Under the pieces are notes generated by a model. The model had not been told where the DNA came from, did no database searches, and worked only from the letters and a program-made list of their open reading frames with translations. A stretch of 37,988 bases of DNA from Candidatus Crickella equi (GTDB lineage: Bacteria; Bacillota; Clostridia; Peptostreptococcales; Anaerovoracaceae), in contig JAGHUP010000009.1 in assembly GCA_018064755.1 (NCBI GenBank), positions 69,701 through 107,688 on the forward strand, read 5' to 3'. Each line of letters starts with the position of its first letter. The stretch's first letter is position 1. This document shows positions 31,025 through 37,988 of this stretch, one piece after another. A program made the translations under genes and the position numbers.

Positions 31025-31933
31025 ATGAGCAAAACAAAAGGCGAAACCAAGAATACTGCTTTAGGTACTTTTCTGACGCTACTGGGTGCTGCCCTTTGGG
31101 GCTCATGTGCCACTGTCAGCAAACACCTTATGGACATAGGCGAGCTCGACACTATGTGGATGACCAACTTCCGCATGCTACTGTCAGGCATTATTCTTGT
31201 TGGCTTTGCTGCTATCCGCAGACCTAAGACAGTTTGCGATATCTGGAAGGACAAGAAGTCTCTTCCGAGATTGTTTGCCATCGGAGCTTTTGCATTCGGA
31301 ATATGTCAGGTAGGATACTTCCTGTCAATCAATTATTGCAACGCGGGTCTCGCATCAGCAATTCAGCAAACTGCTCCTGTTTTCGTTCTTATTTTCGTAT
31401 TAATTAGCGAGCACAGATTACCTCGCCTCAGTGAGGTTCTTGTACTCGCTCTTGTAATATTCGGATCATTTATGATTGCAACTAACGGAGACTTCACCTC
31501 GCTATCAGTTGCTCCTCTTGCATTGGTGTGGGGTCTCATCTCAGCAATTACGGCTGCACTCTACATAATGCTCCCTGGCAAGCTCATCAATAAATATGGA
31601 ACTTGCGAGACAACCGGTTGGGGTATGATTATCGGTGGAATTCTTATCGCACCGATATGCAAGCTGTGGATGTTCCCGGCATCAATCAGTCCTGAAACCG
31701 CACTCAGTTTATTCTATATCATCGTACCAGGTTCCGTTGTAGCCTTCGCAGTTTTCCTGTACGGTACGACTCTCATCGATCCTGTCAAAGCAGGTATTTA
31801 TAATCTTTTCGAACCTGTCGTTGCGACATTTGCTTCGCTGATATTCCTGCATCAGGCATTCAGCGTAGGCGACTATGTCGGCATCGCCGCTATACTTGCA
31901 GGAATTACTTTCCTTACTATTTCTAAGAAATAA
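31025..31933 (+). CDS. DMT/EamA family transporter
   Basis: A 302-residue inner-membrane transporter of the drug/metabolite superfamily with 10 predicted helices in two EamA repeats. The first repeat begins FLTLLGAALWGSCATVSKHL; both repeats end in the usual pattern (LVLALVIFGSFMIATNG and GDYVGIAAILAGITFLTIS). The substrate is unknown; amino acid or metabolite export is typical for the family. No ribosome site precedes the ATG. It converges on the TrmB-aminotransferase operon. Confidence 0.9.
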   Translation: MSKTKGETKNTALGTFLTLLGAALWGSCATVSKHLMDIGELDTMWMTNFRMLLSGIILVGFAAIRRPKTVCDIWKDKKSLPRLFAIGAFAFGICQVGYFLSINYCNAGLASAIQQTAPVFVLIFVLISEHRLPRLSEVLVLALVIFGSFMIATNGDFTSLSVAPLALVWGLISAITAALYIMLPGKLINKYGTCETTGWGMIIGGILIAPICKLWMFPASISPETALSLFYIIVPGSVVAFAVFLYGTTLIDPVKAGIYNLFEPVVATFASLIFLHQAFSVGDYVGIAAILAGITFLTISKK

Positions 31934-31940
31934 TGCAAAA

Positions 31941-32013
31941 TGCACCTTTCAGCCCGTTCCTAATTGGTACATTTATCAAAAATGTACCAATTAGGAACGG
32001 GCTGGGTGGTGCA
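31941..32013. repeat. Family A inverted pair acting as a terminator between convergent genes
   Basis: Arms of 34 bases (31941-31974 and 31980-32013) are near-perfect complements around a 5-base loop. Here the usual AACGGG is AATTGG, and the other arm carries the matching CCAATT, so pairing between arms is kept although the small hairpin inside each unit is weakened. It fills the space between the stops of the EamA and aminotransferase genes. Confidence 0.88.
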
Positions 32014-32016
32014 TTT

Positions 32017-33912
32017 TTAAAGTGTATCCAATGTTTCTTTAATAATAGCTGGAAGTTTAGCGCAGTCGCTTTCTGGAATTGAAGCGATTGATACTCTTGC
32101 TCCGCCTGTGATTGAGATGAGGAAGATTCCCTTCTTCTCAAGTGCTGCGCAGAGGGCATCTGGATCTTTGTATGGAATTGTTACAAAGAATCCAGCCATG
32201 AATGGAACAATATTCAGACCTACGCGTTTGGCCTCGTCATCGAAAGCCTTGCCGCGTGCCATGAGGGTGTCTCTGGCTGCAACTCTTTCTGCCATTACTG
32301 CTTTGTAAAGTTCTGGGTCTGCGTAGATCTTCTCAATAACTGTCTGTGGTGCACGCGGCGAATTTGACCAGCTTGCACGTGATGAGAAGGTGCAGACTCT
32401 TTCAAATTCTTCAGCGATATCAGGATTGTGTGCAAGGCAGATCATCGCTGCACATCTGAATCCATATAAGAAGAATGCTTTGGATGCTGAGTAAGCAACG
32501 ATCGGCAGAATGTTCGCTCTCATATTGTCAATAACCTGGAGGAACTCTCTTGTCTCGCTGTCTTCGCCAGCAAAATCAATGTACGCTACGTCGCAGAGTA
32601 ATGCGACTTTTTTATTGAGATCAACTTTGTCCATAACAGCTTTGACCTTGTACCAGTCCTGAAGCGTCATGGAATATCCAGTTGGATTGTTAGCCGGTGT
32701 GTTCAGGATGATAACCAGGTGCTCCTGATTCTTAAGGAGCTTGCCAACCTTGTACTCGAAATCTTCAGCGTTGAAGTTGCCGTTCTCGTCGAACATATCA
32801 AAATGCTCAAGGCTGCGGCCCATCTCACCAACGATGCTAGTGTATGGGGCCCAGTGCCAATTGTGAGTCAGGACTTTGTCGCCAGGACATGAGTAGTTGG
32901 AAACTGTGTTACGGATTGCACCTGTGCCTCCAGGTGTTGCAACAACGCCAAGGAAACTCTTAGGCTCGTAGTCACAGAAAGCGGCTTTGCAGATTGCCTT
33001 CTTGAATCCAGCTGTTCCAGCGATTGGTGCATACTCGGAATACTCAGCAGGCTTTAAGTCCTTAACTACCTTCTCTACTGATTCCATTACCATCAGGTTG
33101 CCTTCGTCATCGAGCATAGAACCGATTGTCGCATTGATAACCGCGTCCTTACCCTTCTCAGCTATCATGGCTTTGGCTCTACCACTAGCTGCGAAGACCT
33201 TGTCTTCCTTAGGAATGTTTCTTCCGTTGTATGCTGCCATTGAAGTTATCATTTTACTGTCTCCTCTATCTCTTGGGGTCCTGCGCGCGAGCTTGACCCT
33301 CTTAATTTTCTCTCCGATGCCACTGAATTTGGCTTCGTATTCTGTCATTATATTGTCTGCCTCTTCGTCCGCATGCAAATCCCTCGTGATTTCCTCAATC
33401 GAAAGATCAGCGGCGAGGACTTCCTGTATTGTCCACTCGAAGAGTCCTGTGTTATCAGTTTTGAACGTTACTGTTCCGTCATCCTTAAGAACTGTGAAGT
33501 AAGTCTTAAGACGTTCTCTATAAGTAAGACGTCTCTTGTACCAATAATTCTTAGGTAGCGGATCGCTGAAGTTGAGGTAAATGCCATCAACCTCTTCATC
33601 TGCGAACCAGTCAGTCAAAACCTCAACAAAAGTCGGGATAAAGACCACGTTAGTCAGGCCTTTGTCCCTTATCTTCTCGAGAGCTCTCAGCATTACACTT
33701 CTGTTGCCTTCAACGGCGATGAAGAAGTGGTCGGGCTCGCGAGCGGCCATCTCGCTGATGAACTTGCCCTTACCACAACCAATCTCAAGATAGATAGGTC
33801 GGCCGGCTACGAGCGAGCCCCAGCTGCCACGATGCTGCTCTGGATCATAGATGATGATGCTCTCGTAGTCTTCGTATTTAGTTTCGAGATTCTTAATTTT
33901 TCTCTGTCTCAT
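32017..33912 (-). CDS. trmB: Continuous frame: tRNA m7G46 methyltransferase (TrmB) joined to a class I/II aminotransferase
   Basis: A 631-codon frame. Codons 1-220 are TrmB, which makes 7-methylguanosine at tRNA position 46. They contain LEIGCGKGKFISEMA (SAM site), FIAVEGNRSVM, LNFSDPLPKNYWYKRRLTY (DPL where DPW is usual) and a terminal TEYEAKFSGIGEKI. Codons 221-631 are a full-length fold-type I PLP aminotransferase with NTPANNPTGYS and SASKAFFLYGFR, the PLP lysine being near 478. It is aspartate/aromatic-like. No stop separates them. However, the second part starts with an ATG (33252) preceded by GAGGAG at 8 bases, so it is probably also made alone. TrmB here ends where normal TrmB ends. 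The TrmB ATG directly follows the ecfT stop (TAAATG). Confidence 0.85.
   Translation of the reverse strand: MRQRKIKNLETKYEDYESIIIYDPEQHRGSWGSLVAGRPIYLEIGCGKGKFISEMAAREPDHFFIAVEGNRSVMLRALEKIRDKGLTNVVFIPTFVEVLTDWFADEEVDGIYLNFSDPLPKNYWYKRRLTYRERLKTYFTVLKDDGTVTFKTDNTGLFEWTIQEVLAADLSIEEITRDLHADEEADNIMTEYEAKFSGIGEKIKRVKLARRTPRDRGDSKMITSMAAYNGRNIPKEDKVFAASGRAKAMIAEKGKDAVINATIGSMLDDEGNLMVMESVEKVVKDLKPAEYSEYAPIAGTAGFKKAICKAAFCDYEPKSFLGVVATPGGTGAIRNTVSNYSCPGDKVLTHNWHWAPYTSIVGEMGRSLEHFDMFDENGNFNAEDFEYKVGKLLKNQEHLVIILNTPANNPTGYSMTLQDWYKVKAVMDKVDLNKKVALLCDVAYIDFAGEDSETREFLQVIDNMRANILPIVAYSASKAFFLYGFRCAAMICLAHNPDIAEEFERVCTFSSRASWSNSPRAPQTVIEKIYADPELYKAVMAERVAARDTLMARGKAFDDEAKRVGLNIVPFMAGFFVTIPYKDPDALCAALEKKGIFLISITGGARVSIASIPESDCAKLPAIIKETLDTL
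33250..33266 (-). promoter_or_regulatory. Internal ribosome site and start for the aminotransferase
   Basis: GAGGAG (33261-33266 on the minus strand) lies 8 bases before ATG (33250-33252), inside the continuous TrmB-aminotransferase frame. The protein from this ATG (MITSMAAYNGRNIPKEDK, 411 residues) has the normal aminotransferase length. Both a fusion and a separate product can therefore be made. Confidence 0.75.
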
Positions 33913-34710
33913 TTAGATATATCTTGATGCGATAATTGCAGCTAAGAATAATACCAGAATTATTCCCGCTACTACGTCACCTTTCTTAAAGTGGATTTCG
34001 TTCATTCTTGTGCGGCCGTCGCCACCGTGGTAGCAACGCGCTTCCATAGCTAGCGCCAGATCCTGTGCAATTCTGAATGAGCTGATGAACAGCGGAATCA
34101 GAATAGGAATCAGCGACTTAGCTCTCTGCACGATATTACCTGACTCGAAGTCGGCGCCTCTCGCCTGCTGAGCCTTGATGATTTTGTCGGTTTCCTCCAT
34201 CAGAGTTGGGATGAAGCGCAAAGCAATAGTCATCATTAGCGCTATCTCGTGGCTCGGAACGCCAATCTTGGAAAGCGGCTTGAGCAGTTTCTCGAGGCCG
34301 TCAGTCAGCTCTATTGGCTTGGTGCACAGTGTCAGGATAGATGAGCCGATGATCAGCAGAACAAGTCGTACAGCCATGAAGAATGCCCTTCTCAGACCTT
34401 CGTATGTGATAGTCAGGATGCCCCAGTGCCAGAGGACGCGGCCATCAACCATGAACAGGTTGATCAGGAATGTGAATATAATAATCAGGAATACCGCGGT
34501 CAGACCTCTGAAGATGAAGCTGAGCGGAACTCTGGACACACCAATTACCGCGAACATTGCTGCTGCTGCGATAACAAATCCCCAGAAATTGTTCACGACA
34601 AATAGCTCGACGATGAACAGCAGTGTTGCTATTATCTTCGTTCTCGCGTCAAGTCTGTGAATTGGTGACTTACCAGGATAGTATTGTCCAAGAGTTATGT
34701 CTCTAATCAT
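33913..34710 (-). CDS. ecfT: ECF transporter T component
   Basis: The membrane scaffold that joins ECF ATPases to substrate-binding S components for vitamin and metal uptake. The 265 residues carry about six hydrophobic segments. The start is the family-typical LGQYYPGKSPIHRLDARTKI. The two coupling motifs are visible as QQARGADF and AMEARCYHGG, where the Arg-containing AxA/RG helices meet the ATPases. The ATG directly follows the ATPase stop (TAAATG), with no clear ribosome site. No S component is in the window. Confidence 0.95.
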   Translation of the reverse strand: MIRDITLGQYYPGKSPIHRLDARTKIIATLLFIVELFVVNNFWGFVIAAAAMFAVIGVSRVPLSFIFRGLTAVFLIIIFTFLINLFMVDGRVLWHWGILTITYEGLRRAFFMAVRLVLLIIGSSILTLCTKPIELTDGLEKLLKPLSKIGVPSHEIALMMTIALRFIPTLMEETDKIIKAQQARGADFESGNIVQRAKSLIPILIPLFISSFRIAQDLALAMEARCYHGGDGRTRMNEIHFKKGDVVAGIILVLFLAAIIASRYI

Positions 34711-36405
34711 TTATAGTTTAATATTATGTTTCTCAAGTTCTTTGACTGCTTCGTCTAGAGTCAGTATGTTTTCGTTAATCTGTGGATATTTATCCTTCAG
34801 TTCAGCCATAATAGTACGAACTTCCGGCACTGTCAGGCCGACGGATTCGAGCTCGTCTTTTCTTGCAAATACCTCACGCGGAGTTCCCTCCATCATAAGT
34901 TTGCCCTTGTTGATGACGAGCACCTTGTCGGACATCTCAGCGATGTCTCTCATATTGTGTGAAACGAAGATAATGGTGATTCCCATCTCCTCGTGAATAT
35001 TGCGTACCATCTTGAGCACCTCTCTGTGTGCCCTAGGGTCAAGTCCAGCCGTCGGCTCATCGAGAATCAGAATCTTAGGTTTCATTGCGATAACGCCCGC
35101 GATTGCGACGCGTCGCTTCATTCCGCCCGAGAGTTCGAAAGGACTTGCGTCCTTGATTTTGTCGTAGTTAAGGCCGACAATTTCAATGGATTTCTTGACT
35201 GTCTCATCCAGCTCATCACCCGTAATACCGAGGTTCTTAGGGCCAAATGCAACGTCCTTCGCAACGGTCTCTTCGAACAGCTGATACTCCGGATACTGGA
35301 ACACCAGGCCTACCTTGCGGCGAATGTCTACGAGTTTGGTCTTTCCGTCAGTAATGCAAGTTTCTCCAACATAAACCTCGCCTTCGTTAGGCTTCAGAAG
35401 TCCGTTCAGATGCTGCAGCATGGTCGACTTACCGGAACCGGTGTGGCCGATAACTCCACAGATACTACCCTCCGCAATATCGAATGACATGTCATCAATT
35501 GCCACAGTCTCACCAGGCATTCCCGAATTATAAACGTAGCGCAGATTTTGCACCTTCAGCCCGTTCCTAACGGGTACATTTTTTTCGAGGACTGTCCCCG
35601 TTTTGACGTTTTCGACAGAAATGGACCGGCCCGGTTTTGCATTTTTGAGTGCGAGGCGGGTTGGCATTTCGAGGCCAGCGGATTCGATTAGTTCAACATT
35701 GCTGAATAATTCGTTTGGTGTTGAGTCGCTGAAGATTTTGCCGTCCTTCATTACGATGATGCGGTCCGCTTGCATGGCTTCCTCCATGTAGTGTGTGATG
35801 AGGACCGCCGTGATGCCATTGGCATTAAGGTCACGGATGATTTCCAGTACCTGCTGTCTACCTCTTGGATCGAGCATTGCTGTTGGCTCATCGAATACGA
35901 TGCATTCAGGTCTCATAGCAACCGCACCAGCTATAGCGATACGCTGTTTCTGTCCGCCGGACAGCATATGAGCACCTTTATCTTTGCAATCGTACATATC
36001 TACTCTCTGAAGAGCCTCGTCTACGCGCTTTCTAATTTCGTCAGGATCAACGCCGAGGTTCTCAGGTCCGAAAGCCACATCATCCTCAACGATTGAAGAA
36101 ACAATTTGGTTGTCCGGATTCTGGAATACCATCGCAATTCTCTTGCGAACATCCCAAATTTTGCTCTCGTCGGTAGTGTTCATTCCGTCGACTACGACCT
36201 CGCCGGAAGTAGGCACGATAAGACCGTTCAGACATTTTGCCAATGTTGACTTACCTGAACCGTTCATTCCTACGACCGCAACAAAGCTGCCCTTCTCTAT
36301 ATCGAGACTGACACCATCAATCGCACGAGTTGCGAGAACCTCTTTGCCGTCCTCATCAACACGCTTGAAGTCGACTATTAAGTTGCGAACACTAATAAAA
36401 CTCAA
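34711..36405 (-). CDS. ECF transporter double ATPase, EcfA-EcfA fusion
   Basis: Two complete ABC ATPases in one 564-residue frame. Domain 1, about 1-252, has GMNGSGKST (Walker A), FQNPDNQIV (Q-loop), LSGGQKQRIAIAG (signature), ECIVFDEPT (Walker B) and LITHYMEEA (H-loop). Domain 2, about 287-564, has GHTGSGKST, FQYPEYQLF, LSGGMKRRVAIAG, KILILDEPTAG and FVSHNMRDI. In most Firmicutes these are separate EcfA1 and EcfA2. The linker at 253-286 is encoded by a family A repeat and includes NVPVRNGL. The start is a TTG directly after the upstream TAG, with GGGGAGAG before it. No good independent start for domain 2 is seen. It energises the EcfT-S component importer. Confidence 0.93.
   Translation of the reverse strand: MSFISVRNLIVDFKRVDEDGKEVLATRAIDGVSLDIEKGSFVAVVGMNGSGKSTLAKCLNGLIVPTSGEVVVDGMNTTDESKIWDVRKRIAMVFQNPDNQIVSSIVEDDVAFGPENLGVDPDEIRKRVDEALQRVDMYDCKDKGAHMLSGGQKQRIAIAGAVAMRPECIVFDEPTAMLDPRGRQQVLEIIRDLNANGITAVLITHYMEEAMQADRIIVMKDGKIFSDSTPNELFSNVELIESAGLEMPTRLALKNAKPGRSISVENVKTGTVLEKNVPVRNGLKVQNLRYVYNSGMPGETVAIDDMSFDIAEGSICGVIGHTGSGKSTMLQHLNGLLKPNEGEVYVGETCITDGKTKLVDIRRKVGLVFQYPEYQLFEETVAKDVAFGPKNLGITGDELDETVKKSIEIVGLNYDKIKDASPFELSGGMKRRVAIAGVIAMKPKILILDEPTAGLDPRAHREVLKMVRNIHEEMGITIIFVSHNMRDIAEMSDKVLVINKGKLMMEGTPREVFARKDELESVGLTVPEVRTIMAELKDKYPQINENILTLDEAVKELEKHNIKL
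35549..35648. repeat. Family A repeat, long form, inside the EcfA coding frame (copy 2)
   Basis: The same blocks as at 119-211 occur in the same order: GCACC, CCCGTTCCTAACGGG, TACATTTTT, GAGGACTGTCCC, TTTTCGACAG, GGACCGGCCCGGTTTT. The copy is open in the minus-strand frame, so it becomes the 34-residue linker between the two ATPase domains. Confidence 0.9.
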
Positions 36406-37389
36406 CTACTCTCCCCACTTGAGGCCAATACCTGCTGCTTTGGCTTTCTCCATGATCTCTGCTGCTGCAGTCAGATCCAGAGCGCCAATTCCAACGTTCT
36501 CGAATACGATAATCTCATCATCGGACTCTCTTCCAGGAATCTGTCCCAGAATATACTCGCCGATATCACCTGTGAACTGTTTCTTAGTCAGAATTCCCTC
36601 GTCCATAGGTCTCAGAATATCGCCAGACTCTGAGAGAACTGCCTCACCAGAGTCGAAATATATCTTACTACACTTGCTGAACACCTTAGGATCCAGCTCC
36701 TGCATATCATACGTATATGCTCCAACCGCACTGATCGTGCAGCCCTTCTTCAGATAATCCGCATCGAATACAGGCTTCTCTGAAGTTGTTACCAGAGTCA
36801 GCAGATCAGCATCCTTGATTGCCTCGTTAGGATTCTCGTACGCGATGATCTCAGCGCCAAAATGACCGAGTTCCTTCTTAGCGGCTTCGACGAAAGATTT
36901 GGTCTTCTCGAAGTTTCGAGCAGCTACGTGAACCTCGTCCAGCTTGCGAGCTGTCAGAAGTGCTTCGAGCTGACACATTGCCTGGCTACCAGTTCCAATC
37001 ATGGCACCAATCTTAGCGTCCTTAACTCCGAAGAGGTCGAAAGCTGCGCCACTTGCAGCAGCCGTACGAAGTGCTGTTACATAAGTTCCGTCCATCAAGC
37101 CACTTACAACGCCTGTCTCACCATCGATGAGAAGAACCTGTCCGATTGAAGCAGGAAGTCCCTTAGCTGTATTACCAGGCATGATATTTACAATCTTAAC
37201 TCCTGCAGCTGACATCTCTTCGCCATAAGCAGGCATGAAAATATAGTTACCAGCCTTACCTGAGATAACAGTTCTAAGAGGTACCTGGAATTTGCCCTCA
37301 TTGAACATCTTATAGCACTTCTTGTCTGCCTCAATGGCATCCTTCATTGTAAAGACCTTCTTGATGTCTTCCTTAGTCAGTAAGATCAT
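36406..37389 (-). CDS. Ornithine cyclodeaminase / mu-crystallin family protein
   Basis: A 327-residue NAD(P)-dependent enzyme. The N-terminal lysine-rich segment leads to VPLRTVISG and YIFMPAYG. A Rossmann motif MIGTGSQAMCQLEAL (about 128-142) binds NAD(P), and VVSGLMDGTYVTALRTAAASG is family-typical. Members convert ornithine to proline with loss of ammonia, or reduce cyclic imines. Which one cannot be decided from sequence. A proline link would fit the proline-peptide genes elsewhere in the window. It follows thioredoxin by 11 bases, with AAGGAGG before the ATG, and abuts the EcfA start. Confidence 0.85.
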   Translation of the reverse strand: MILLTKEDIKKVFTMKDAIEADKKCYKMFNEGKFQVPLRTVISGKAGNYIFMPAYGEEMSAAGVKIVNIMPGNTAKGLPASIGQVLLIDGETGVVSGLMDGTYVTALRTAAASGAAFDLFGVKDAKIGAMIGTGSQAMCQLEALLTARKLDEVHVAARNFEKTKSFVEAAKKELGHFGAEIIAYENPNEAIKDADLLTLVTTSEKPVFDADYLKKGCTISAVGAYTYDMQELDPKVFSKCSKIYFDSGEAVLSESGDILRPMDEGILTKKQFTGDIGEYILGQIPGRESDDEIIVFENVGIGALDLTAAAEIMEKAKAAGIGLKWGE

Positions 37390-37400
37390 ACTATTCCTCC

Positions 37401-37703
37401 TTAGAGCAACTTCTCCAATTCAGCTTTGGACATAAGTCCAGCTTCCTTAAATGTAATATTTCCATCCTTAACTATCATGATAGTTGGGATGCTAGTAATT
37501 CCATTCTCAATTGCTACAGCAACTGCAACATCTGTATTGAGCTTGCAGAACTTAACGTCAGTTCTCTCTGCTGCGAGCTCTTCAATGATAGGTCCCTGCA
37601 TCTGGCATGGACCACACCAGTCAGCATAAAAGTCTACGAGCACAGTGCCCTTAGCCTGTAATACTTCCTGTTCATAATTCTCATTCGTAATCTGTGTAAT
37701 CAT
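37401..37703 (-). CDS. trxA: Thioredoxin
   Basis: A small disulfide reductase with the active site WCGPCQMQGP. The 100 residues match a normal thioredoxin, with the cis-proline motif ITSIPTIMIVKDG downstream. I start at the ATG at 37703 with AGGAGG about 7 bases before it; the open frame upstream to 37811 only reads through the family A repeat. It begins an operon with the ornithine-cyclodeaminase-like gene, the ECF module and trmB. In peptide-fermenting clostridia thioredoxin feeds amino acid reductases. Confidence 0.93.
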   Translation of the reverse strand: MITQITNENYEQEVLQAKGTVLVDFYADWCGPCQMQGPIIEELAAERTDVKFCKLNTDVAVAVAIENGITSIPTIMIVKDGNITFKEAGLMSKAELEKLL

Positions 37704-37775
37704 GTTAGTCCTCCTGTTAGAGGGCACAAATACCCTTTTATCGTAAGGTATATTATACACTATTATTCTTGCAAA

Positions 37776-37850
37776 TGCACCATTTAGCCCGTTCCTAACG
37801 GGTACATACAAATGAAAAATGTACCCGTTAGGAACGGGCTAAAAGGTACA
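37776..37850. repeat. Family A inverted pair between tuf and thioredoxin
   Basis: Units at 37776-37807 and 37819-37850 are complementary around an 11-base loop. Both contain CCCGTTCCTAACGGG on one strand or its complement. The pair lies between the terminator of tuf and the promoter region of thioredoxin. Confidence 0.88.
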
Positions 37851-37852
37851 TA

Positions 37853-37883
37853 AAAAAAGCCCGCGACGTTAGCCGCGAGCCTT
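37853..37883 (-). terminator. Terminator of tuf
   Basis: On the minus strand AAGGCTCGCGGC and GTCGCGGGCTTT form a 12-bp stem with three G-U pairs and a TAAC loop, followed by a run of T. It lies 12 bases past the tuf stop. Confidence 0.88.
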
Positions 37884-37894
37884 TATCTAACTAA

Positions 37895-37988
37895 TTACTC
37901 GATAATCTCAGTTACAACGCCGGAACCTACTGTTCTGCCGCCTTCTCTGATAGCGAATCTCAGTCCTTCTTCGATAGCGATTGGTGTG
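37895..37988 (-). CDS. tuf: Elongation factor Tu, C-terminal fragment
   Basis: The last 30 codons and stop of a minus-strand gene that continues off the right edge. The residues [20 protein letters not shown] followed by [10 protein letters not shown] are the near-invariant end of EF-Tu domain 3. EF-Tu delivers aminoacyl-tRNA to the ribosome. Its strong terminator follows at once. Confidence 0.97.
   Translation of the reverse strand, partial: TPIAIEEGLRFAIREGGRTVGSGVVTEIIE

Noticed and set aside
36110-36757. 215-codon plus-strand open frame
   Set aside because: Antisense to the EcfA and ornithine-cyclodeaminase-like genes, both well supported; no family features.
37704-37811. Longer thioredoxin with an N-terminal extension
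   Set aside because: The added codons read through the family A repeat and the promoter region; the ATG at 37703 has a good AGGAGG and gives a normal-sized protein.

Overview
The window looks like a chromosomal segment from a low-to-mid GC, anaerobic, amino-acid- and peptide-using member of the Clostridia (Eubacteriales / Peptostreptococcales-like). This is inferred from gene content: a class III (oxygen-sensitive) ribonucleotide reductase, a SAM-I riboswitch before metK, ScpA/ScpB, an ECF transporter module, strong AGGAGG ribosome sites and a cluster of proline-peptide hydrolases. No rRNA, tRNA or 16S marker is present, so genus is not claimed.

Layout. Bases 1-12200 are almost entirely minus-strand housekeeping genes: a flavoprotein fragment, dut, metK with its SAM riboswitch, a cytidylate-kinase-like protein, a long AlaX-type editing protein, a gap rich in DnaA-box-like 9-mers, an unknown protein, rluB-scpB-scpA, truA with an A24 peptidase, an alpha/beta hydrolase, a THUMP methyltransferase and nrdG. 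Bases 12200-17350 are accessory: an array of four 62-bp-spaced structured repeats, a Phd/YefM-PIN toxin-antitoxin pair, a 1224-residue secreted beta-helix protein whose promoter abuts a G9 tract, and a long stem-loop. Bases 17351-19961 hold a split class III reductase: the glycyl-radical tail is a separate 53-residue gene after a 758-residue nrdD, driven by a consensus promoter overlapped by two NrdR-type boxes.

Bases 20100-31000 contain two unknown genes and a peptide-utilisation block: prolyl aminopeptidase, POT peptide transporter, two M24 prolidase/aminopeptidase P enzymes, peptidase T, a YitT membrane protein and a GntR/FCD regulator. A similar AT-rich palindrome lies in three of the intergenic regions and may define a local regulon. 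Two small membrane proteins and a 5'-truncated DMT transporter sit between them.

Bases 31000-37988 contain an EamA transporter with a possibly leaderless start, then a minus-strand operon: thioredoxin, ornithine-cyclodeaminase-like protein, an EcfA-EcfA double ATPase, EcfT, and a TrmB-aminotransferase continuous frame. The 3' end of tuf closes the window. Two families of dispersed palindromic repeats run through the window. Family A has eight units; three pairs are inverted, one pair shows matched changes in both arms, and one copy is translated in frame as the linker between the two EcfA ATPases. Family B has two copies, both touching gene ends.
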